The translations under genes and the position numbers were made by a program. From positions 186,001 to 250,000 of the forward strand of contig NZ_VUKC01000001.1 of NCBI RefSeq assembly GCF_009193135.1: a stretch of DNA of 64,000 nt, read 5' to 3'. Positions 56,420-64,000 of this stretch are shown here, one piece after another; the stretch's first letter is position 1, and each line of letters opens with the position of its first letter. This DNA is from Georgenia satyanarayanai. GTDB lineage: Bacteria; Actinomycetota; Actinomycetes; Actinomycetales; Actinomycetaceae. The notes beneath the pieces were generated by a model. It was not told the origin of the DNA and did no database searches. It saw only the letters and a list, made by a program, of their open reading frames with translations.

Positions 56420-58488
56420 TGCTGCTCCTCGCTGGCCTGTGCCTGGATGGCGGTGATGGCGACGGTGTTGACGATGTCCTGGACCAGGGCGCCCCGGGAG
56501 AGGTCGTTGACCGGCTTGTTGAGGCCCTGGAGGACCGGCCCGATCGCCACCGCACCGGCCGAGCGCTGCACGGCCTTGTAGGTGTTGTTGCCCGTGTTGA
56601 GGTCGGGGAAGACGAAGACGGTCGCCTTGCCCGCGACGTCGGACCCGGGCATCTTCGTCTGCGCGACGGACGCGTCCACGGCGGCGTCGTACTGGATCGG
56701 GCCCTCGACGAAGAGGTCGGGCCGGCGCTCGCGGACGAGCTCGGTCGCCGCCCGCACCTTGTCGACGTCCGCGCCGCTGCCCGAGGTGCCCGTCGAGTAG
56801 GACAACATCGCGATGCGCGGGTCGATGCCGAACTGGGCGGAGGTCTCCGCGGAGGAGATCGCGATGTCGGCGAGCTGCTCGGCGTCGGGGTCGGGGTTGA
56901 CCGCGCAGTCGCCGTAGACGAGGACCCGGTCGGCCAGGCACATGAGGAACACCGAGGACACGATCGACGTGCCCGGCCGTGTCTTGATGATCTCGAAGGA
57001 GGGCTTGATGGTGTGCGCGGTCGTGTGCTGGGCGCCGGAGACCATGCCGTCCGCGTAACCGAGGTGGACCATCATCGTGCCGAAGTACGACACGCTCGGG
57101 AGCACCTCCAGCGCCCGCTCCATCGTCATGCCGCGGTGGGCGCGCAGACGGGTGTACTCCTCGGCGAAGGGCTGCAGCCACTCGCTCGTGCGGGGCTCGA
57201 TGATCTGGGCGGCCTCGATGTCCAGGCCCAGGTCGCTGGCCCGGTCCCGCACGGCGCTCTCGTTGCCGAGGAGCGTGAGGTCGGCGACGCCGCGGGAGAG
57301 CAGCGTGCTGGCGGCCCGCAGGATGCGGTCGTCGGTCCCCTCGGGCAGGACGATGTGCTTGCGGTCCCCGCGGGCCCGCTCGAGGAGCTCGGACTCGAAC
57401 ATGAGCGGGGTGACGACCGAGCTGCGCGGCACGTCGAGCGCCGCGAGGACGGCGTCGCCGTCGACGCTGCGCTCGAAGGCGCTCAGCGCGAGGTCCCGCT
57501 TGCGCTGGCTGCCGCGGGAGATGAGGCCGCGGGTGGTCGAGGCGATGCGTGCCGACTCGTAGGTGTTGTGCTCGGTCGTGACGATCGGCAGCGAGCGGCC
57601 CAGGCCCTCGACGAGCGTGCGGACCTCCGCGTTGGGCTCGTAGCCGCCGTTGAGGACGATCCCGGCGAGGGAGGGGAAGTTCTGCGACGCGTGTGCCGCC
57701 GCGAGCGCGATGAGGACCTCCGAACGGTCCCCGGCGGCGATGGCGAGCTGGCCCTCCTTGAGCCGCTCGAGGATGTGCTCGACGTTCATCCCGCACACGA
57801 GGATCGACTCCGCCTCGCGGGTGAGCAGGTCCTCGTCACCGGCGATGACCGTGCCGTCCAGGGCCGCGACGAGGTCGGCGATCGTCGCGGCCGAGAGGAG
57901 CGGGAGCTCGGGGAAGGCCCACACCGGTACGTCCAGGCCGGCGACGGCGTCGCGCACCTCCGCGATGCGCTCGGGCTCGCAGCGGTTGACGGCGACGGCC
58001 GCGACGGTCGCGTGGTCCGAGCGCAGCTCGGCGGCGGCGATGTCGACGACCTGCCGGATCTCCTCGGTGGTGCGGTCCAGGGCGCGGACCGTGAGGAGGA
58101 CCGGGGCGCCGAGGTTCGCGGCGGCGCGCCCGTTGAAGGAGAGCTCGGCGGGCCCGGCGACGTCGGTGTAGTCCGAGCCGACGATGACGACGATGTCGCT
58201 GCGCTGCTCGACGGCGTGGAAGCGCTCGACGATCCGGGTGAGGGCCGCCGTCTCGTCGGCGTGGACGTCGTCGTAGGTGACGCCGACGCAGTCCTCGTAG
58301 GCGAGGTCGACGCCGTCGTGGGACAGGAGGAGCTCGAGGACGTTGTCGGGCTCGTCGCCGGCGTGGACCACCGGCCGGAAGATGCCGACGCGCTCCACCC
58401 GCCTGACGAACAGGTCGACCAGACCCAGCGCGATGGTCGACTTCCCGGTGTGACCCTCCGGTGAGGCGATGTAGATGCTGCGCGCCAC
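56416..58488 (-). CDS. pta: phosphate acetyltransferase, long form
   Basis: 690 residues. The N-terminal P-loop domain has IASPEGHTGKSTIALGLVD, a DRTGG-like middle follows, and the catalytic C-terminal half has VLPEGTDDRILRAA and the terminal VNTVAITAIQAQ. It interconverts acetyl-CoA and acetyl phosphate. The GTG at 58488 follows GAGAGGAGA. The long form, with an allosteric N-terminal half, is the common actinobacterial one. 146 bases with two inverted repeats separate it from xfp. Confidence 0.96.
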   Translation of the reverse strand: MARSIYIASPEGHTGKSTIALGLVDLFVRRVERVGIFRPVVHAGDEPDNVLELLLSHDGVDLAYEDCVGVTYDDVHADETAALTRIVERFHAVEQRSDIVVIVGSDYTDVAGPAELSFNGRAAANLGAPVLLTVRALDRTTEEIRQVVDIAAAELRSDHATVAAVAVNRCEPERIAEVRDAVAGLDVPVWAFPELPLLSAATIADLVAALDGTVIAGDEDLLTREAESILVCGMNVEHILERLKEGQLAIAAGDRSEVLIALAAAHASQNFPSLAGIVLNGGYEPNAEVRTLVEGLGRSLPIVTTEHNTYESARIASTTRGLISRGSQRKRDLALSAFERSVDGDAVLAALDVPRSSVVTPLMFESELLERARGDRKHIVLPEGTDDRILRAASTLLSRGVADLTLLGNESAVRDRASDLGLDIEAAQIIEPRTSEWLQPFAEEYTRLRAHRGMTMERALEVLPSVSYFGTMMVHLGYADGMVSGAQHTTAHTIKPSFEIIKTRPGTSIVSSVFLMCLADRVLVYGDCAVNPDPDAEQLADIAISSAETSAQFGIDPRIAMLSYSTGTSGSGADVDKVRAATELVRERRPDLFVEGPIQYDAAVDASVAQTKMPGSDVAGKATVFVFPDLNTGNNTYKAVQRSAGAVAIGPVLQGLNKPVNDLSRGALVQDIVNTVAITAIQAQASEEQQ

Positions 58489-58548
58489 GACGTCTCCTCT
58501 CAGTGCTTCGCCGGCCGCCGTTCCCGCGGCCGGGTGCCAGTGTCTCCC

Positions 58549-58580
58549 GGTGGCCGCGCGGCCACCTGGGACTTTGTCCC
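58549..58580. repeat. two inverted repeats between xfp and pta
   Basis: A perfect 18-base palindrome (GGTGGCCGCGCGGCCACC, 58549-58566) is followed two bases later by GGGAC-TTT-GTCCC (58568-58580). They could form a partial terminator or an operator for pta-ackA. The second resembles GGGAC/GTCCC hypoxia boxes but is one base short in the middle. Confidence 0.5.
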
Positions 58581-58634
58581 GGTTGGCCGTGTGTGTCCGG
58601 CCACGTCCGGGTCGTCCGGTGCCCGGGGCCGGGC

Positions 58635-61124
58635 TCAGTCGTTGTCGCCACCGGTGTCGTACTCCGGCCCGCCCGAGGCGGTGGCCGTCTCCCCGACGTC
58701 GGGCCACTGCCACTCGGCGACCTCGGGGGTGTCGGTGCCGTGCTCGCGGGTGTAGCGGCGCGCGGCGAGGCGTGCGTCGGCCATCCGCTGGCGCAGGCCC
58801 GCGTACCGTGAGCCCAGCCCCGGCACCCGGTCGATGACGTCCATGACGAGGTGGTACCGGTCGAGGTCGTTGAGCATGACCATGTCGAAGGGCGTCGTCG
58901 TCGTGCCCTCCTCCTTGTAGCCACGCACGTGGAGGTTGGCGTGGCCCCTGCGCCGGTAGGTGAGGCGGTGGATGAGCCACGGGTAGCCGTGGTAGGCGAA
59001 GATCACCGGCCGGTCGGTGGTGAAGACGGTGTCGAAGTCCCGGTCGCTCATGCCGTGCGGGTGCTCCTTCTCGTCCTGCAGCCGCATGAGGTCGACGACG
59101 TTGACGACACGCACCCGCAGCTCGGGCAGGTGCTGGCGCAGCAGGTCGGCGGCGGCGAGCACCTCGAGGGTGGGGATGTCGCCGGCGCAGACGAGGACGA
59201 CGTCGGGCTCCTGCCCCTCCTCCTCGGTCCCGGCCCACTCCCAGATCCCCACGCCGCGGTGGCAGTGGTCCTGCGCCTCCTCGATCGTGAGGAAGTCCGG
59301 TCCGGGCTGCTTGCCGGCGACGACGACGTTGACGTACTGGCGGGTGCGCAGCACGTGGTCGTAGGTCGCCAGCAGCGTGTTCGTGTCCGGCGGCAGGTAG
59401 ACGCGGACGATGTCGGCACCCTTGTTGACGACGTGGTCGATGAAGCCCGGGTCCTGGTGGGAGAAGCCGTTGTGGTCCTGTCGCCACACGTGGGAGGAGA
59501 GGAGGTAGTTGAGCGAGGCGATGGGTCGGCGCCACTCGAGCTCGTCGGTGACCTTGAGCCACTTCGCGTGCTGGTTGACCATCGAGTCGACGATGTGGAT
59601 GAAGGCCTCGTAGGACGTGAACAGGCCGTGGCGGCCGGTGAGGAGGTACCCCTCCAGCCACCCCTGGCACTGGTGCTCGGAGAGGACCTCCATGACGCGC
59701 CCGGCGCGGGCGAGGTGCTCCTCCCGGTCCGCGGGCACCATCTCGGCGTTCCACTGCTTGGAGGTCACGTCGTAGACGGCCTGGAGCCGGTTGGAGGCGA
59801 CCTCGTCGGGCCCGAAGAGCCGGAAGTTGTCCGGGTTGCGCCGCATGATCTCCGTGAGCCACTCGCCCAGCACCCGGGTGGACTCGGTGATCGAGGCGCC
59901 CGGGGCGGGGACGTCGACGGCGAAGTCCCGCATGTCGGGCAGGCGGAGGTCGCGCAGGAGCAGGCCGCCGTTCGTGCTCGGGTTGTCGCTCATCCGCAGC
60001 TGGCCGGCGGGTGCGAGGGTGGCGACGTCGTCGACGAGACGGCCGTCGGCGTCGAACAGCTCCTCGGGCCGGTAGCTGCGCATCCAGTCCTCGAGGACCT
60101 CCATGTGCTCGGGAGTGTCGCGGGCGCTGGACAGCGGCACCTGGTGGGAGCGCCAGGACCCCTCGACCTGCTGCCCGTCGATGACCTCCGGGCAGGTCCA
60201 GCCCTTGGGCGTGCGCATGACGATCATCGGCCACTGCGGCCGCTCGACCTCCTCCGGGTCGGTCTGCGCGGCCCGCTGCTTGATCTCGGCGATCTCGTCG
60301 AGGACCTCGTCGAGCAGCGCGGCGAAGCGGCCGTGGACGGAGGCCGGCTCCTCGTCGTCGAAGCCGGCGGTGAAGACGTACGGACGGTGGCCGTAGCCGC
60401 GCATGAGATCGGTGAGCTCGTCCTCCCCGATGCGCGCCAGCACCGTCGGGTTGGCGATCTTGTACCCGTTGAGGTGGAGGACCGGCAGGACGACGCCGTC
60501 GGTGCGCGGGTTGACGAACTTGTTCGAGTGCCAGCTCGTGGCCAGCGGCCCGGTCTCTGCCTCGCCGTCACCGACGACGGCGAGGACGAGGAGGTCGGGG
60601 TTGTCGAAGGCGGCGCCGTAGGCGTGGGACAGGGCGTAGCCGAGCTCACCGCCCTCGTGGATCGAGCCGGGTGTCTCGGGGGCGACGTGGGAGGGGATGC
60701 CGCCGGGGAAGGAGAACTGCCGGAAGAGGCGCCGCAGGCCCTCGGCGTCCTGGGTGATGTCGGAGTAGACCTCGGAGTAGGTGCCCTCGAGGTAGGTGTT
60801 GGCCACGAGCCCGGGCCCGCCGTGGCCGGGGCCGGTGACGTACATCATCGGCTGCTCGCGCTCCTGGATCGCGCGGTTGGCGTGGGCGTAGAGGAAGTTG
60901 AGGCCGGGGGTGGTGCCCCAGTGGCCGAGGAGGCGCGGCTTGACGTGCTCGGTGCTCAGCGGCTCGCGCAGCAGCGGGTTGTCGAGCAGGTAGATCTGGC
61001 CCACGGACAGGTAGTTCGCCGCACGCCACCAGGCGTCGACGCGAGCGAGAGTCCCGTCGTCCGGGGCGGGGCGGGCCCGGCGACGCCAGGCGTTCGTCGT
61101 GACGGGGACGGAGGCCGTGTTCAT
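58635..61124 (-). CDS. xfp: D-xylulose 5-phosphate/D-fructose 6-phosphate phosphoketolase
   Basis: 829 residues, full length. The thiamine-diphosphate enzyme shows [57 protein letters not shown], and the [19 protein letters not shown] cofactor motif. It cleaves xylulose-5-P or fructose-6-P with phosphate to acetyl phosphate. AckA next door then yields ATP. The ATG follows GGGAG. The order xfp-pta-ackA makes a complete phosphoketolase-to-acetate module. Confidence 0.97.
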   Translation of the reverse strand: MNTASVPVTTNAWRRRARPAPDDGTLARVDAWWRAANYLSVGQIYLLDNPLLREPLSTEHVKPRLLGHWGTTPGLNFLYAHANRAIQEREQPMMYVTGPGHGGPGLVANTYLEGTYSEVYSDITQDAEGLRRLFRQFSFPGGIPSHVAPETPGSIHEGGELGYALSHAYGAAFDNPDLLVLAVVGDGEAETGPLATSWHSNKFVNPRTDGVVLPVLHLNGYKIANPTVLARIGEDELTDLMRGYGHRPYVFTAGFDDEEPASVHGRFAALLDEVLDEIAEIKQRAAQTDPEEVERPQWPMIVMRTPKGWTCPEVIDGQQVEGSWRSHQVPLSSARDTPEHMEVLEDWMRSYRPEELFDADGRLVDDVATLAPAGQLRMSDNPSTNGGLLLRDLRLPDMRDFAVDVPAPGASITESTRVLGEWLTEIMRRNPDNFRLFGPDEVASNRLQAVYDVTSKQWNAEMVPADREEHLARAGRVMEVLSEHQCQGWLEGYLLTGRHGLFTSYEAFIHIVDSMVNQHAKWLKVTDELEWRRPIASLNYLLSSHVWRQDHNGFSHQDPGFIDHVVNKGADIVRVYLPPDTNTLLATYDHVLRTRQYVNVVVAGKQPGPDFLTIEEAQDHCHRGVGIWEWAGTEEEGQEPDVVLVCAGDIPTLEVLAAADLLRQHLPELRVRVVNVVDLMRLQDEKEHPHGMSDRDFDTVFTTDRPVIFAYHGYPWLIHRLTYRRRGHANLHVRGYKEEGTTTTPFDMVMLNDLDRYHLVMDVIDRVPGLGSRYAGLRQRMADARLAARRYTREHGTDTPEVAEWQWPDVGETATASGGPEYDTGGDND

Positions 61125-61224
61125 GGGGAGCTCCCTGTGTCGGTGGTCACGCCCCAGCCTTCCGGTTCCCGGGGGCCGGAGCCACCGGAGAAGGTCCTGG
61201 GCCGGGACCCGGGGAGCGGCGAAC

Positions 61225-61230
61225 TACCCT
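61225..61230 (+). promoter_or_regulatory. -10 element of the SURF1 gene
   Basis: TACCCT ends six bases before the GTG at 61237, the same hexamer and spacing as at tsaD. Confidence 0.5.
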
Positions 61231-61236
61231 GGGAGC

Positions 61237-62064
61237 GTGTTCACCACCGCCCAGCGCCCCCGGGCCGACGCCCGTGACTGGCTGCGGGCGGCGACGACGA
61301 GGCGGATGCTCGTCCTCCTGCTGCTCGTCGTCGTCGTGGCAGCGGTGTGCGCGCGTCTGGGCTTCTGGCAGCTCGACCGGGCCGGCATCCGCGGGCAGGA
61401 GGCGGCGCGCATCGAGCGCGAGGAGCTCATGGCGGCGCCGGCCGCCCCGATCACCGAGGTGCTGGCCCCGCAGAGCGCCTTCACCGCCGAGCACTTCGGA
61501 CGGCGGGTGAGCCTCGAGGGGGCCTTCGACCCCGAGCAGCAGGTGCTCGTGCCCGGCCGCAACGTCGGTGGGCAGGACGCGCTCATGGTCGTCACCGCCT
61601 TCCACGTCGACGGCGGCCCGCACGACGGCGCGATCATGCCGGTGCTGCGCGGCTGGCTCCCGGACGGGATCGCCGACCGCCTCGAGGCCGGCGGCGCCGG
61701 GGCGGAGGCGACCGCACCCCCGCCCCCGACCACGCGGCTGGAGATCGTCGGGGTGCTCAGCGACTCGGAGGCGGCGGGGGAGCCCGGCCTGCCCGAGGGG
61801 TTCGCCGGCGGCATCAGCGCCGGGGAGCTCGCCGGGCTGTGGGGCACCCCGATGTACAGCGCCTACCTCGTGCTCGAGGAGCCGGCTCCGACCAGCGGCC
61901 TGAGCCCGGCGCCCTCACCCGTCGAGGAGCTCGACGCCGACCCGAACCTCCAGAGCCTCGCGTACGCGATCGAGTGGTGGGCCTTCGCCCTCTTCGCCGT
62001 CGTCTTCTGGGTCAAGGTGCTGCGCGACGACGTCCGGGAGTCGAGGCTGGCCGCGGGCGGGTGA
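61237..62064 (+). CDS. SURF1 family protein
   Basis: 275 residues with one membrane helix at each end (MLVLLLLVVVVAAVCARLG near 26 and WWAFALFAVVFWVKVL near 247), the classic SURF1 layout. RLGFWQLDRAG is the N-terminal signature, and YAIEWWAFALF the C-terminal one. SURF1 helps assemble cytochrome c oxidase, possibly by heme a delivery. No oxidase gene is in the window. Its end overlaps the convergent phosphodiesterase gene by 53 bases. Confidence 0.9.
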   Translation: MFTTAQRPRADARDWLRAATTRRMLVLLLLVVVVAAVCARLGFWQLDRAGIRGQEAARIEREELMAAPAAPITEVLAPQSAFTAEHFGRRVSLEGAFDPEQQVLVPGRNVGGQDALMVVTAFHVDGGPHDGAIMPVLRGWLPDGIADRLEAGGAGAEATAPPPPTTRLEIVGVLSDSEAAGEPGLPEGFAGGISAGELAGLWGTPMYSAYLVLEEPAPTSGLSPAPSPVEELDADPNLQSLAYAIEWWAFALFAVVFWVKVLRDDVRESRLAAGG

Positions 62065-63893
62065 GAGGTGGGTCGGGGCGCCCACCCCACGTGACGAGGG
62101 AGCGGATGACGTCGGCGAGGCGGCCTGACACCCCGGTCTCCGCGGCGACGGTCGCGCGCTGCTCGAGCGCGACGTCGGGGGCGGAGGTGATGACGCCGTC
62201 GACGCCCTCCCGGACGAGGACCCGCAGCTGTCGCGGGTCCGTCACGGTCCAGACGAACACCTGCACCCCGGCGGCGTGGGCCTGGCGCAGGAGGCGCTGG
62301 TCGTAGGAGCCCTGCTCGAGGGTGAGGAAGTCGGCGGCGCCGGGGTCGAACCGGCCGCGGGAGAAGGCGACGACGCTGCCGGTCGTCACGTGGGGGAAGC
62401 GGGCCTCGACCTCGGCGACGGTCGAGCGGTCGAAGGACTGGACCAGGGACGAGCCGACGAGGTCGTGGGCCTCGAGGACGGCGACGACGTCTCCCACCAG
62501 GTCGCCCCGCTCCCGTCCGTGCTCCTTGATCTCCACGAGGAGCGGCATGCCCAGGTCCGCCGCCCGTTCCGCGAACGCCGCGAAGGTGGGGATGGTCGAC
62601 TCGTGACCGCCCTGCCGCACGGTGGTGGCGGTGAGCTCGGCCGTGGTGAGGTCGGCGACGTCCCGGTCCACCCCCGCGAGGCGGCGCAGGTTGGTGTCGT
62701 GGACGACGACGAGCCCCCCGTCCGCTGCCTGGAGGACGTCGAGCTCGACGACGTCGGCGCCGAGCCGGGCCGCCGCACCCAGTGACTCGAGGGTGTTCTC
62801 CACGGCGCCCGCGCTGGCACCGCGGTGGGCGATGACGAGCGTGGTGCGCTCGGGACCGGCGGCGCTGAGGGCTGCTGCGCCGGCAGCGCCCGTCCCGGCG
62901 ACCAGCACCGCGAGGACGGCGGCCGCGAGCAGCTGGCGTGCGCTCGCGGGCGCGCGGCACACGGGGACGACAGGGGCCGACGGGTGGCCGGGGACCAGGC
63001 GGAGCAGCAGGACGGCGACGAAGGCCGCGGCCAGCCCACCACCGGCGAGGAGGACCACCTCGGCGAGGACGAGGACCACCCCGGCCACGGCCGGCGACAC
63101 GGCCGGCCACAGCGCGTCGGACACGCGGGTGACGGCCACCGCGGCAGCAGCGAGGGCGGCGACCGCGGCGGCGCCGGCCAGCCACAGTGCCGTCACGACG
63201 ACGGCGAGCCGGGCGACCCGGCCGCGGGTCGCCCGCCAGCTGGCGGCGTAGGCGCCGGCGGGGGTGAGCCCCGCGGTGAGGACGAAGGTCGGCACGAGCA
63301 GCAGGCGGAGGTTGGTGTAGCCGAGGAGGGCGACGGCGCCGAGCCAGGCCGTCGTCCCGACCGGCGTCTTGCGGAGCTCGCCGCTGATGAAGGCCGGCAC
63401 CTCGAGCGGCCGGACGAAGGAGGCGCCCAGCGCGAACCCTCCGAGGGGCGCGATGACGACCAGGTAGAGCGCGAGCAGCCCGAGCTGGGGTCCGGCCGAG
63501 CGGGCGACCACGGCAGCGCCCTGGCGGGCCAGCTCCCGCACGTGCGCCACCCGTCCGCGGGCCAGGTCGCGGGGCGAACAGGACGAACGCCGCGTGCTGG
63601 AGCAGCGCCGCCGTGGTCGCGACCACCGCGAGGGCGACGATGAGCAGGGCGGCTGCGGGATGGCGCAGCACCTGCCCCAGGCTCGCCTCGGTGAGCGTGG
63701 GCACCCCGGCGACTCCCAGAGCCGCCACGAGGAGCAGGCCGACGACCGGTCCGGCGACGACGGCGGTGAGGAGCTGGAGGGCGACCGCGACCCGCAGCCA
63801 GACCGGCCAGTCCGCAGCGACCGCCCGGAGAGCCGCCGCGGCTCCGAGCCCGGGCCACCGCGCGGCCGGTGTCCCGCCGGTCATGGCACTCAT
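62012..63893 (-). pseudogene. membrane-domain glycerophosphodiester phosphodiesterase, frameshifted near 63571
   Basis: The gene starts at ATG 63893 with a GGAGG site, and its first part encodes membrane helices (GLLLVAALGVAGV and LLIVALAVVATTAALLQHAAF). Near 63571-63574 a GGGG run shifts the frame; the other frame then continues through helices to a complete phosphodiesterase domain with VIAHRGASAGAVENT, ADVVELDV and VVHDTNLRRL, and ends at 62012. Removing one G joins the two into one protein of about 627 codons. It may be a sequencing error or a real break. The enzyme would release glycerol-3-phosphate from glycerophosphodiesters at the membrane. Confidence 0.82.
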
Positions 63894-63983
63894 CCCGCAC
63901 CTCCCACGAGGTCGTCCTGCTCGGGTCACCCGGCGCTCCCCCGGGCGCGGGGGTACCGCAGCGGGCGCCGTGGTGGAAGGCTG

Positions 63984-64000
63984 GTGACCGACCCCGTTGC
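63984..64000 (+). CDS. possible start of the next gene, cut by window edge
   Basis: A GTG at 63984 follows GGAAGG at good spacing and begins VTDPV before the window ends. The preceding 90 bases are the divergent intergenic region. Nothing more can be said. Confidence 0.25.

Overview
This is a 64 kb stretch of a very GC-rich (clearly above 70% by eye) actinobacterial chromosome. The WhiB3-type and DUF5709 genes, GuaB3 beside the core purine genes, many GTG starts, abundant leaderless-type promoters and 4-base gene overlaps fit the order Micrococcales (Cellulomonas/Georgenia-like). The genus cannot be fixed from the sequence. Apart from the two ends and the polysaccharide block it is mostly conserved housekeeping DNA. 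I see no tRNA, rRNA, CRISPR array, transposase or phage gene.

Layout. (1) 1-5.1 kb: a lasso-peptide-type RiPP locus with an exporter ATPase, an HPr-kinase-like kinase, a B2 leader peptidase, a short asparagine-synthetase-like cyclase, two precursor peptides and a PF14907 nucleotidyltransferase. One precursor reads in frame into the cyclase, most simply because of one extra G/C. No B1/RRE gene lies in the window. (2) 5.3-16.8 kb: housekeeping genes (hydrolase, polyphosphate glucokinase-like kinase, truA, DUF5709, rplM-rpsI, glmM, DedA, coaA, glmS-acpS, NAD(P)HX repair). (3) 16.8-22.2 kb: alr-tsaE-hypothetical-tsaB-rimI and tsaD (tRNA t6A), with a nitroreductase between. (4) 22.3-35.6 kb: YbdK ligase, methyltransferase, CIRCE-controlled groES, whiB3-like gene, MerR regulator, guaB, aldehyde dehydrogenase, exonuclease, Rieske lipoprotein, guaB3, HPr, fumarase and aspartase. 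(5) 35.7-55.2 kb: an envelope or exopolysaccharide locus with a co-polymerase fused to a degenerate tyrosine-kinase domain, flippase, polymerase, a GINT1-like protein, two glycosyltransferases, a beta-helix protein, a FemAB/GNAT-like protein, a CDP-alcohol phosphotransferase, a large LuxR-type regulator, a cytidylyltransferase and two exported proteins. (6) 55.2-61.1 kb: xfp-pta-ackA, a phosphoketolase route to acetate and ATP. (7) 61.2-64 kb: a SURF1 protein and a frameshifted membrane glycerophosphodiester phosphodiesterase.

How the parts work together. The RiPP locus has the gene set of the phosphorylated, nucleotidyltransferase-tailored lasso peptides (paeninodin/pseudomycoidin type), but its cyclase lacks the usual glutaminase domain and its conserved acceptor Asp sits one residue further than known lasso rings allow. 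In the polysaccharide locus the cytidylyltransferase and CDP-alcohol transferase could supply a phosphodiester-linked substituent to a Wzx/Wzy-made glycan. Many single genes carry a -10-like hexamer ending 6-7 bases before the start codon, so leaderless mRNAs look common here. Coordinates and starts were read by eye; no database search was possible.
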